Below are positions 1 through 7,224 of a stretch of DNA of 13,607 nt, piece after piece. Position numbers and translations under genes: made by a program. The stretch comes from an uncultured Flavihumibacter sp. GTDB lineage: Bacteria > Bacteroidota > Bacteroidia > Chitinophagales > Chitinophagaceae. The DNA is taken from NCBI GenBank assembly GCA_946482545.1, contig CAMLRX010000138.1, positions 1 to 13,607 on the forward strand. Reading direction: 5' to 3'. Below the pieces are notes generated by a model. It saw only the letters and a list, made by a program, of their open reading frames with translations, made no database searches and had not been told where the DNA came from. Positions within the stretch are counted from its first letter, which is position 1. The number at the start of each line of letters is the position of its first letter.

Positions 1-333
1 GCCTACAAGGATATTCCGAAAACAGCTACGGTGGTGTGGGACAACAAAGAAATCTCGATGTTACTCGCACAACTGGGCCTGCCACAGGATTCCCCACTTA
101 GTGTATTGGTCGTGGAAGTGTTCGGGAACATCACCAGCATTTTCGAACACCTCGGGATGCCGATGAACCAGGTAGAACAACTGACCCAACGACAACCGCA
201 GGTGTACCAAACTTTGGTGCAACGTGCACAACGGCAGCAACAGGCGCTGGGGAATGAACTCGGGAATTACAGGATACTGCGGACATCGCCGTTAACGGAG
301 GTGCCGTTTGTATGCTGTACCACGTGTGGGTGA
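1..333 (+). CDS. 3' end of an unrecognised gene (5' truncated by window edge)
   Basis: The reading frame is open from base 1 to a TGA at 331-333, giving 110 visible residues, so the true start lies upstream of the window. A GTG at 31 is in frame, but the frame continues before it and I see no reason to start there. The visible part is soluble-looking and mostly hydrophilic. It has a Gln-rich stretch (motif QRAQRQQQ) likely to be helical and an unusual Cys-rich C-terminus ending CCTTCG. I recognise no family. The closing cysteines could bind a metal or be modified, but nothing nearby supports either. The small plus-strand gene at 385 follows after 51 nt and could share its transcript. The frame being real rests on its length to the window edge and its lack of internal stops. 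Confidence 0.6.
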   Translation, partial: AYKDIPKTATVVWDNKEISMLLAQLGLPQDSPLSVLVVEVFGNITSIFEHLGMPMNQVEQLTQRQPQVYQTLVQRAQRQQQALGNELGNYRILRTSPLTEVPFVCCTTCG

Positions 334-384
334 TACAACCTCCATGGCATGATTTTTTTCTGCTCTTCCTGAAATAAAATCACC

Positions 385-501
385 ATGCAGAACTGGTTAA
401 AAACACTCATCGCCGGGTACGGCGCGTATAAACTTGGCGGAGGATGCCTCGGCACCATACTGGTATTCGTACTCATCTTCTGGGCCCTGGGACACTGCTA
501 G
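385..501 (+). CDS. Tiny single-helix membrane protein, 38 residues
   Basis: This ATG-to-TAG frame encodes 38 residues. It starts MQNWLKTLIAGYGAYKLGGG and continues into a hydrophobic helix of about 15 residues (around positions 22-36, motif LGTILVFVLIFWALG), ending in His-Cys. The pattern of a short amphipathic lead, a GYGAxKLGGGC motif and one helix resembles very small hypothetical proteins I recall from many Bacteroidota. That is recollection of a type, not a search result. A role at the inner membrane is the only inference possible; function is unknown. It lies 51 nt after the preceding plus-strand gene and ends 1 nt before the stop codon of the convergent small secreted gene. Confidence 0.6.
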   Translation: MQNWLKTLIAGYGAYKLGGGCLGTILVFVLIFWALGHC

Positions 502-502
502 G

Positions 503-781
503 CTACTGCGCGATGGTGACTACACTTTCTTCGCTTTTGCCGCAAGTGTGAAAAGAGCAGGAAGGTTTGCGTGCATCCGCATAACCAGCTATGGCAGTGG
601 CTTGTGCCACTTCCTCCGACATGTCAGCGGGGAATTCCTGTGCTGTGGTCTGCACCAGTTCGGTGCGGATGTGCATGAATAAAAGACTTTCATTGGCATC
701 GCTCTTCTCCTTGGGAGAAGAGATGCCCGTGAACAATACACCGAAAAGCGTGATCCCCGTAACCAGGATATTCTTTTTCAT
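503..781 (-). CDS. Small secreted protein with C-terminal Cys pair, 92 residues
   Basis: The 92-residue product begins MKKNILVTGITLFGVLFTGISS: a positively charged start, a hydrophobic core and a small-residue cleavage region near 20-22, that is, a plausible Sec signal peptide. The predicted mature part is about 70 residues, acidic in the middle and rich in Ala/Glu/Thr (FPADMSEEVAQAT). It ends with Cys75 and Cys80 in the segment PSCSFHTCGK, which could form a disulfide after export. The start codon lies 10 nt after the stop of the glycosyltransferase on the same strand, so the two are almost certainly co-transcribed. I recognise no family. A leader-like N-terminus with a Cys-bearing C-terminus also fits a bacteriocin-like or modified peptide, but no maturation enzyme or peptidase-ABC exporter is present in the window. 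Confidence comes from the signal peptide and operon position. Confidence 0.62.
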   Translation of the reverse strand: MKKNILVTGITLFGVLFTGISSPKEKSDANESLLFMHIRTELVQTTAQEFPADMSEEVAQATAIAGYADARKPSCSFHTCGKSEESVVTIAQ

Positions 782-791
782 TTGTATTTTT

Positions 792-2180
792 TTAAAGGGT
801 TACTCCGCTGGCGCGGTTGATTTTTTTGTATTCCACCTTCGCCTGTTGCAGCAGGTCGTTCACATACATGGCGCATCTTTCATCTGCATCATACAGACTG
901 AACTCATGGGAAAGACGCGTTACCCTTTCCTTGTATAAAGGATTGTTGAGCACTTCATTTACTGCTGCCTGTATTTTAACGGGCGTAGGTGTTTCTGTTT
1001 TCATGTTCACACCAAGTTTAAAATAACCTACCCGCGCGCATATTTCACTTTTCCCTTCATGAACGCCGGCCACCACCAGGGGTAGTTTGTGGGTGATGCC
1101 CAGCAGTGTTCCGCCATATCCGCCGTTGGTAATGAAGACATCGGCCAACGGCATCACTTCCGAAAAGGGAATAAAATCGGTGATCAGTAAATTCTTTTCC
1201 GGGAACCTGGCCTTCAGTTCTTCGGTACGGTTACCTGCTGTTGTGGCGATCACGAGGTATTCCGTGTTCCGGAAAGCTTCCAGTGTGGGCACAAGCAGTT
1301 TCTCCACGTTGGGTTCGGCGGTTCCCTGGGTAACCAGGATCACTTTTTTGTATTGTGCCTGCTCCGTGCTGAGGCGGAAGGGTGTATTCCCGGGTTTGTG
1401 TTTGGGCAATAACGGACCAATGTAACGGAGTTTCGGGTTCAGGTCGCTGCGGCGGTATTCGAAACCCGGGGTGCCGCTCTGAAGGATAAGATCGACTTTG
1501 CGGTAGAGGATGTCCAACACATTGCCGGGCACTACTTTCACCCCATAACGGCGGAAGATGCGGTTATTGATCTTCGTTAGACCGGAAAACATCATTTTGT
1601 CGCCGGCGAAGCGCATCAGTCCCTGCTTTAATTTTCCCGCGAAATTGTAGGAAGGTGTAATCCCCAGTCCGGCAGGCGCGAGGTCCTTCGAGGTTTCCAT
1701 GATGGGCGCGATGCCCACGGTAATAACGGGGATGTTCAGTTTATCTTTGATGTAGGCTGAACCGGTGAACATGATATCTGCGATGAGCAGGTCGTAGGGG
1801 AATTCCTGGTAGATGGCTTCCAGGTCCTGGAAATACTTCGGTCCGAAGCCGATGAACAGGTGTTCCAGGTCGTATTTGAATTTCTTTACCTGGCTGGTGA
1901 TCGTTTTCCTTTCAGCGAAAAACTCCTCGAAGTTGTTGGCGTTTATTTGTGGAACGTTTACAAAAGGATAGTGGTGCAGCCCGAGCTTGGCGATCTTCTC
2001 CTTGTAATAATCCTGGGTGTAGAACCGCACATCGTAGCCCAGTTCTTTCAGATGGGTAGCGAGGCCGGTGAGTGGATTAAAGTGGCCGTCGGCCGGTACA
2101 CATGCAAACAGGATACGTTTGCCATTCTTTGCCAGCGTGTTTTTCACAGGGTCGTTTCCGGGAAGAATGTTGTGTTGCAT
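792..2180 (-). CDS. GT1/MGT-family glycosyltransferase (UGT-like)
   Basis: The 462-residue length is usual for bacterial GT-B fold, UDP-glucuronosyl/macrolide-glycosyltransferase-like enzymes. These transfer a sugar from an NDP-sugar to a small acceptor such as a lipid, polyketide or carotenoid in the cytoplasm. After about 20 extra N-terminal residues comes the Rossmann start KRILFACVPADGHFNP (21-36). His33 matches the catalytic-base position of the family's GHxxP motif. The C-terminal nucleotide-sugar lobe starts near VILVTQGTAEPN (280-291). It contains TNGGYGGTLLGITHKLPLVV (351-370), the counterpart of the family's HGG donor loop, then AGVHEGKSE (371-379) where many members have a GADQ-type segment. 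The usual His of HGG is Asn352 here. The acceptor cannot be read from sequence. The ATG at 2180 is the only sensible start. The gene is divergent from the sensor gene at 2279 and heads a likely two-gene operon with the small secreted protein. Confidence 0.9.
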   Translation of the reverse strand: MQHNILPGNDPVKNTLAKNGKRILFACVPADGHFNPLTGLATHLKELGYDVRFYTQDYYKEKIAKLGLHHYPFVNVPQINANNFEEFFAERKTITSQVKKFKYDLEHLFIGFGPKYFQDLEAIYQEFPYDLLIADIMFTGSAYIKDKLNIPVITVGIAPIMETSKDLAPAGLGITPSYNFAGKLKQGLMRFAGDKMMFSGLTKINNRIFRRYGVKVVPGNVLDILYRKVDLILQSGTPGFEYRRSDLNPKLRYIGPLLPKHKPGNTPFRLSTEQAQYKKVILVTQGTAEPNVEKLLVPTLEAFRNTEYLVIATTAGNRTEELKARFPEKNLLITDFIPFSEVMPLADVFITNGGYGGTLLGITHKLPLVVAGVHEGKSEICARVGYFKLGVNMKTETPTPVKIQAAVNEVLNNPLYKERVTRLSHEFSLYDADERCAMYVNDLLQQAKVEYKKINRASGVTL

Positions 2181-2181
2181 A

Positions 2182-2212
2182 ATTGCTGATTGAGTTGTAA
2201 AGGATAATTTTG
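2182..2212 (+). promoter_or_regulatory. Candidate Bacteroidota-type promoter for the propeller sensor
   Basis: ATTG at 2182-2185 is followed after 19 nt by TAATTTTG at 2205-2212. This matches the TTTG / TAnnTTTG elements described for the Bacteroidota primary sigma factor, with normal spacing. Transcription would begin near 2219, leaving a leader of about 60 nt to the ATG at 2279 or about 115 nt to the GTG at 2333. I found no equal match on the minus strand for the divergent glycosyltransferase. The match is by eye only. Confidence 0.42.
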
Positions 2213-2278
2213 ATGCAAGTTTCCATCAATCTTATTTCAGAAGAAAGTGCATCCTGCTTGAATTGACATATCCGGTGT

Positions 2279-5200
2279 ATGGATTGCGGGTTTATGCTGT
2301 TCTTCTCTATCTTTATTTTTCAAAGCCCCCAAGTGAACAAGTTCTTCTCCTTCTTATTGCTGCTGCTTTCGCTGGAAAGTTTTGCCCAGGCGCCCGACCG
2401 TTTCGTTTTCAACCGTTTCGGTAAGATCAACGGGCTCGCTGCCGATGACGCGGTTTCCGTGGCGCAGGATGTTGATGGCTATATCTGGATCGCCACCGGC
2501 AACGGCTTACAACGCTATGATGGCAAGCGTTTCATCACTTTCAGGCACAATTCCGCAGACCCGAATTCGCTGCCCACCAGCAATATAGCTTTCGTGCTGC
2601 TCGACAAAAAAGGCCGGTTATGGGTGGAATGCGAAGGCTCAAGGATAGGAATATTCGACACGAAAAGTTTTCGCTATACACCCGCCAGGATAAGTTTACC
2701 GGAAGAAGCGAGAAGGAATGAACTGTTGCGGATCACTTCCGATGCCGACAATACTTTGCAGATGATCGTGGCCAACTACGGCGTGATCACTTACCATGAA
2801 CAACGCAATGAATTTTCAGCCGCATTCAACAAAGCCAGGGCCCCGGATGGCAGCATTGCCGGTGATATCCGTAAGAACGGAAAACACAACAGTTACTGGG
2901 TAACACATGCCAAAGGAATCGACCTCTTTGATGCTTCCACCCAACGTTTTGTGCCACGCGCATCCATGCCCATGCTGATCACCATCAACCGGAAACTGGA
3001 AGAAGAAAAAGCCATGGGACCCATTTACACGTTCACCGACCAGCAAGGTGTACTCCGGATGCAGCTATGGTCGAACAAACAGGTGGGACCCGATCTCCTC
3101 AGCTACGATACCCGTTCCCACCAATTGCTTTCCTACAAAATAAATATGGATGAGCTGATCGGCTCCTACCACGATCTCAATGGCACACTGGAGCAGCGCA
3201 ACGGCGACCTTTGGGTATATGGCGCCCCGCTTTTCGCCCGCTTCAACCGGCAGAAAGGAAAGTTTGAGGACGTGCGCAATGAATCGTTGCGGGAACACGG
3301 CGTGGATATTGAAAAAATCTACCACCTCTTCGAGGACCGCGAAGAGAACATCTGGGTGGCCAGCAGCAACGGGCTTTATGTTTTTAATCCTTCGGCCCAG
3401 GTGTTCACGAACATGCCTAACCGCAGAAAAGACAACAGGAAATACAACCACGCCCCCGAATCAATCCTGCAACGCCCCGATGGTACGATTTACGTTTCTG
3501 CCTGGGGCGCCGGTATTTTCGCTTACGACCCGGCGTTCAACATCCTTCCCAACCCGTTTTACCCAGCACCACGGCAGAACGACGCCATCTCCGTATGGGA
3601 TATGCTGGAACGAAAAAACGGTGAAATATGGATGGGTATCCAGGGCGGCACCTTGCGCATTCAGGATATGCGCCGCAATACATATACTGAACTGCGCCTC
3701 GGGGTATTCGAAAAGCATACGCTCCGCCAGGTGCGGGAAGCGCCCAATGGAGACATCTGGATCGGCACCCAGGCGGGCCTGATCCTGAAATGCAAAGGCG
3801 GAAACTGGAAGGATACAGGTTCCTTCTCCATCGTGCAACGCGTGAAAGGCAACATCATGCAGTTGCTGCCCGACCATAACGGTAATGTATGGGCCTGTTC
3901 CGACCGGGACGGACTCTACCGCATCAACGCGGCTTCAGGGCAGATCATGGAACATTTTTCGGAAAAAGGCCCGGAGGGAAAAAGACTGAACAGCGGCGGG
4001 GCAACCAACATCATGCAGGTGAACGACAGCACCATGCTCGTTGCCAGTGGCTGGTTGCATATCCTCAATACCCGCACTTCTACTTTCAGGTACATCACGC
4101 CCGATCATGGCCTCCCGCCCTCCGCGGTGGTCAGTTTCGTAAAGGACCAAAAAGGTTTCATCTGGATCGGTTTGCTGGATGGGATCTGTCGTTATGATAT
4201 GCGCACTAACCTCGTCAGCACCTTCGGCTCTGAAGATGGTGTGGTGAACGACCATTGTCAGCCCAATGCCGCCCGCCTGCTCCACGATGGCCGGATACTT
4301 TTCGGTACCACTTCCGACCTGCTGGTGGTGGATCCCAACAAAATCATCATCCCCGAAAAAAAGCCGCCAGTTATCATCGCCTCTTTTTTCGTTTCCAACA
4401 AACCCCTCCGTGTTGATTCCCTGCTTCAACTCAAAAAAATTACGCTGCCCCATTACAACAACTCCCTTACCATCGACCTTTCCACACTTACTTACACCCA
4501 TACTTATGGGATCGTGTACCAGTTGGTGGGCGTAGACAAAGACTGGCAGATGAGCGCGAACAAACAGGCCATGTACAATTACCTCGCGCCCGGCACATAC
4601 ACTTTCCGTACAAGGATCTGGCAGGAAAATGATGGTTCAAAAAAAGTGACGGAACTAACCATAGTGATCACACCACCCTTCTGGGGAAGCTGGTGGTTTT
4701 ATGGATTGCTGCTGCTTTGCGGCCTGGCCATATTGTATTTTATTGATAAGAACAGGATCAGCCGCATCAAACAAACCCAGGAACTGCGCACCGATATCGC
4801 CCTGAACCTGCACCAGGATGTGAACACCACACTCAACAACATCAACCTCCTCAGTGAAATGGCACGCATCAAAGCCGATAACGATGTGGACCGTTCCAAG
4901 GAACTCATCGACCGCATCAGCGAAAAAAGCAACAGCATGATCGTTGCCATGGACGATGTACTCTGGGCCATCGATCCTGCCAATGATACGATGGAGAAAA
5001 TGGCGCTACGGCTCCGTGAATATACCGATACCCTCCGCCTGCGTTACGATGCGGAAATCAATACCCAGGCCGATAAAAAAATCCGGAAACTGAAGCTGGA
5101 TATGAAACGCCGCTATGGACTATTCGTGGTGTTCAAAGAAGCGCTCCGTTGTTTGGTGGAATACATGGGCGGAAGAAAAACGCAGATACAACTGAGCCTT

Positions 5201-5377
5201 TCCCACCACCAGTTGTCCCTGAAGATCAAAGATGCAACGGCGCTGGACCAGGACCATCCTTTGTTACCCGGAAGTATCGACGCTATGCGGGCCAGGGCCG
5301 AAGAAATGAATGCCCTGCTGGATATCCAGACCGATAAACACGGCGCCGACATTGTATTGCAGATACCACTTCAATAG
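2279..5377 (+). CDS. Periplasmic beta-propeller / Y_Y_Y sensor with degenerate histidine kinase region
   Basis: This is a 1032-residue membrane sensor of the two-component-regulator-propeller class. A signal peptide is followed by WIATGNGLxRYDGK-type propeller repeats (about 40-720; others at NIWVASSNGLYVFNP, DIWIGTQAGL, FIWIGLLDGICRYD), a Y_Y_Y domain (about 727-800) and one transmembrane helix (about 805-822). A HisKA_3-like dimerisation helix carries His845 in ALNLHQDVNTTLNN, with the conserved-looking MDDVLWAIDP downstream. The ATPase part is abnormal. The N-box expected as EAxNNxxKH reads EALRCLVEY (954-962), and the Gly-rich loops read KDATALDQD and PGSIDAM. ATP binding is therefore doubtful, while the fold and the C-terminal strand look intact. 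Start choice: a GTG at 2333 gives a clean signal peptide (NKFFSFLLLLLSLESFAQ, cut before APDR) and may be the real start, whereas the ATG at 2279 adds 18 hydrophobic residues. Family members often sense polysaccharide fragments in the periplasm; no ligand gene is nearby. It ends directly against the LytTR regulator gene. Confidence 0.9.
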   Translation: MDCGFMLFFSIFIFQSPQVNKFFSFLLLLLSLESFAQAPDRFVFNRFGKINGLAADDAVSVAQDVDGYIWIATGNGLQRYDGKRFITFRHNSADPNSLPTSNIAFVLLDKKGRLWVECEGSRIGIFDTKSFRYTPARISLPEEARRNELLRITSDADNTLQMIVANYGVITYHEQRNEFSAAFNKARAPDGSIAGDIRKNGKHNSYWVTHAKGIDLFDASTQRFVPRASMPMLITINRKLEEEKAMGPIYTFTDQQGVLRMQLWSNKQVGPDLLSYDTRSHQLLSYKINMDELIGSYHDLNGTLEQRNGDLWVYGAPLFARFNRQKGKFEDVRNESLREHGVDIEKIYHLFEDREENIWVASSNGLYVFNPSAQVFTNMPNRRKDNRKYNHAPESILQRPDGTIYVSAWGAGIFAYDPAFNILPNPFYPAPRQNDAISVWDMLERKNGEIWMGIQGGTLRIQDMRRNTYTELRLGVFEKHTLRQVREAPNGDIWIGTQAGLILKCKGGNWKDTGSFSIVQRVKGNIMQLLPDHNGNVWACSDRDGLYRINAASGQIMEHFSEKGPEGKRLNSGGATNIMQVNDSTMLVASGWLHILNTRTSTFRYITPDHGLPPSAVVSFVKDQKGFIWIGLLDGICRYDMRTNLVSTFGSEDGVVNDHCQPNAARLLHDGRILFGTTSDLLVVDPNKIIIPEKKPPVIIASFFVSNKPLRVDSLLQLKKITLPHYNNSLTIDLSTLTYTHTYGIVYQLVGVDKDWQMSANKQAMYNYLAPGTYTFRTRIWQENDGSKKVTELTIVITPPFWGSWWFYGLLLLCGLAILYFIDKNRISRIKQTQELRTDIALNLHQDVNTTLNNINLLSEMARIKADNDVDRSKELIDRISEKSNSMIVAMDDVLWAIDPANDTMEKMALRLREYTDTLRLRYDAEINTQADKKIRKLKLDMKRRYGLFVVFKEALRCLVEYMGGRKTQIQLSLSHHQLSLKIKDATALDQDHPLLPGSIDAMRARAEEMNALLDIQTDKHGADIVLQIPLQ

Positions 5378-6148
5378 TTATTTGCCCATCCAGCGTTTGA
5401 ACTCGGCTACTTTTTCGCGGCTCACAATCACTTCTTTGTCGAGTGCGGGTTTCAGGTGCAGGATGAGCCTGTTGCCGAAGTAATCGTGTATCTGCCCCAC
5501 ACTGTTCACGGAAATAAAGAAAGAGCGGCTCACGCGGTAGAACCGGTCGGGATCCAGCATATCTTCCAGTTCATCCATCGTGTAGTCCACCACAAATTTT
5601 TTATTCTCGGTTGTTTTGAAGAAGATCAGTCGCCCGTCACTGTAGAAGTACGCGATCTCTTCGGTTTCCACGGAAACCAGGTTGGGTCCGTTCTTCACCA
5701 GGAAGCGTTTGCGGTAATCTTTCGGGTGCAGTTTCTGTTGCAGTTCTTTCAGCAGGTTGTCCATATTCAGCGCCGGTGTTGGGGCTGATGTGGCGTACAG
5801 TTTTTTGTATTTATCGAGTGCCGCCGCGAGGTCATCTTTCTGAACGGGTTTCAGCAGGTAATCGATGCTGTTCACTTTAAACGCTTTCAGCGCGTATTCG
5901 TCGTAAGAGGTGGTGAAGATGACGGGACATTTCACTTCCACGTGGTTGAATATTTCAAAACTTTGTCCGTCCAATAGTTCAATATCCATCAGCATCAGGT
6001 CGGGCGCTTCGTTGTTTTCGAGCCATTCCACGGCGGCGGCCACACTATCGGCGGTGGCAATTACTTCAATGTCTTCATCAATACTCAACAGTGTTTTGTA
6101 GAGTTTTTTTACGGCCAGTTCTTCATCTTCAACAATAAAAACTTTCAT
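5378..6148 (-). CDS. LytTR-family response regulator
   Basis: The 256-residue protein is a cytoplasmic DNA-binding response regulator of the LytR/AlgR type. The receiver domain (about 1-120) has the acidic pocket Glu7-Asp8, phospho-acceptor Asp55 in LMDIELLDG, the Thr79/Thr80 switch position in VIFTTSYDEYALKAF, and Lys100 in YLLKPV, so all key residues are present. A linker (about 120-145) leads to a LytTR domain (about 148-254) containing RFLVKNGPNLVSVETEEIAY, FYRVSRSFFISVNSV and a C-terminal VSREKVAEFKRW. This domain binds paired direct repeats in promoters. The gene is last in a three-gene operon, 11 nt after the LytS-like kinase, which is its evident phosphodonor. Its stop codon begins on the base next to the end of the convergent sensor gene, so the two transcripts must overlap unless they terminate inside coding sequence. 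Confidence 0.95.
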   Translation of the reverse strand: MKVFIVEDEELAVKKLYKTLLSIDEDIEVIATADSVAAAVEWLENNEAPDLMLMDIELLDGQSFEIFNHVEVKCPVIFTTSYDEYALKAFKVNSIDYLLKPVQKDDLAAALDKYKKLYATSAPTPALNMDNLLKELQQKLHPKDYRKRFLVKNGPNLVSVETEEIAYFYSDGRLIFFKTTENKKFVVDYTMDELEDMLDPDRFYRVSRSFFISVNSVGQIHDYFGNRLILHLKPALDKEVIVSREKVAEFKRWMGK

Positions 6149-6159
6149 GGGTGTTGTGT

Positions 6160-7224
6160 TTAGGTAAAGGTGGTATTCAGGGTGGGCGCTCCGTTCCAGA
6201 TCAGCGGCAGCACCACGGTAAAGTATTTTCCATCTTCCATCACCTGGAAACCGGGCTGGTTCAGCAACTCATATTTGGTGGCGATATTGGAAAGGCCCAC
6301 GCGTCCGGAAGGCGCTTTTTTACTCCTGCCCCTGATGTTGTTGTTGACCACCAGTTTATTCCCGGCGGTGGTAAATATTTCGATGGTGAGCGGGTGGTTC
6401 TTCGAGAGTGCATTGTGCTTCACCACATTTTCCACCAGCATCTGCAAACTGAGTGTTGGCAGCAGGTGCTGGTCGTATTGCTTATCGGTTTCAATCTGCA
6501 GGCGCAACGCTTCGCCATGGCGCGTTTTCAGCAAACGCATATAAGATTCAATAAAATGAAGTTCGTTTCGGAGCGTACTCATGCCGCTTTCGTTGGTGCG
6601 CAAAAGGTAGCGGTACACTTTACTGAGTTCGTTGAGGAAGCGTTCCGCTTTTTGTTTGTCTTCTGAAATAAGTGCCGAAAGGGTATTAAAACAATTGAAC
6701 AGGAAGTGCGGGTTCACCTGCCGCTTCAGTGATTCAAACTCGCCTTCCAGGCTAAGCTGGGCGTACATTTCCCGTTCCCTCACGCTTTCTTTGTATTGCT
6801 TAAAAATGAAATCCCCTTCCCAGATAATCATCGCAATCAATGTAATGCCCACCCCGATAAAAAGGGAGAGCCAGAACTTGCGTGGTGTTACCTCGAAGGT
6901 TTCCGTGGAGAAATTTTCCACGCCCCAGAGAATGATGAACACACATATTGTGACGACTACGAACTGCTTTACCACCAGCGTTACGATGCGCTTAATGGTA
7001 TCGCGGTAAGAAATGAACGCATCGTGAATATACCTCGTGAGCACCACATCCGTGTACCAGATGCCGAGTCCTACCAGCAGGATAAAGCCGAATCCTTTGA
7101 ACCAGAGCGCATCGTTGTGGTACCATTCATTCCCGAACAAGACAAAGCAGGTGAGGAAGGAAATCAGCGGCATCAACGTAATGAAGCTGGCCCATTCAAT
7201 TTTATTGGGAACGGGCAGTTTCAT
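6160..7224 (-). CDS. LytS-type membrane histidine kinase, catalytically intact
   Basis: The protein has 354 residues and four predicted membrane helices (about 11-30, 45-63, 82-100, 117-135), with no large extracellular domain. A short coiled-coil-like stretch leads into a His_kinase (PF06580-type) core. The phospho-acceptor motif is QVNPHFLFNCFNTLSALI with His173. The N-box is LSLQMLVENVVKHN with Asn266, and the Gly-rich loop is GRVGLSNIATKYELL (307-321). The first acidic G-box position reads NNN, as I recall is common in Bacteroidota members of this family. It should autophosphorylate and pass phosphate to Asp55 of the LytTR regulator 11 nt downstream. Its start overlaps the stop of the upstream paralogue by 4 nt (ATGA), so translation is probably coupled. 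The compact membrane part suggests sensing within or near the membrane, or via a partner; the signal is unknown. Confidence 0.93.
   Translation of the reverse strand: MKLPVPNKIEWASFITLMPLISFLTCFVLFGNEWYHNDALWFKGFGFILLVGLGIWYTDVVLTRYIHDAFISYRDTIKRIVTLVVKQFVVVTICVFIILWGVENFSTETFEVTPRKFWLSLFIGVGITLIAMIIWEGDFIFKQYKESVREREMYAQLSLEGEFESLKRQVNPHFLFNCFNTLSALISEDKQKAERFLNELSKVYRYLLRTNESGMSTLRNELHFIESYMRLLKTRHGEALRLQIETDKQYDQHLLPTLSLQMLVENVVKHNALSKNHPLTIEIFTTAGNKLVVNNNIRGRSKKAPSGRVGLSNIATKYELLNQPGFQVMEDGKYFTVVLPLIWNGAPTLNTTFT

Noticed and set aside
434..938. Plus-strand frames overlapping the small secreted gene and the end of the glycosyltransferase
   Set aside because: The minus-strand frame has a good signal peptide and operon spacing. 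The plus-strand frames have neither, and they overlap each other as well.
3180..3782. 200-codon open frame on the plus strand inside the sensor gene
   Set aside because: It lies wholly within the propeller coding region in another frame. Its translation has no domain-like pattern, while the sensor frame shows clear repeated propeller motifs.
3935..4501. 188-codon minus-strand frame inside the sensor gene
   Set aside because: Shadow of the sensor's codon bias, with no motif, signal peptide or plausible promoter.
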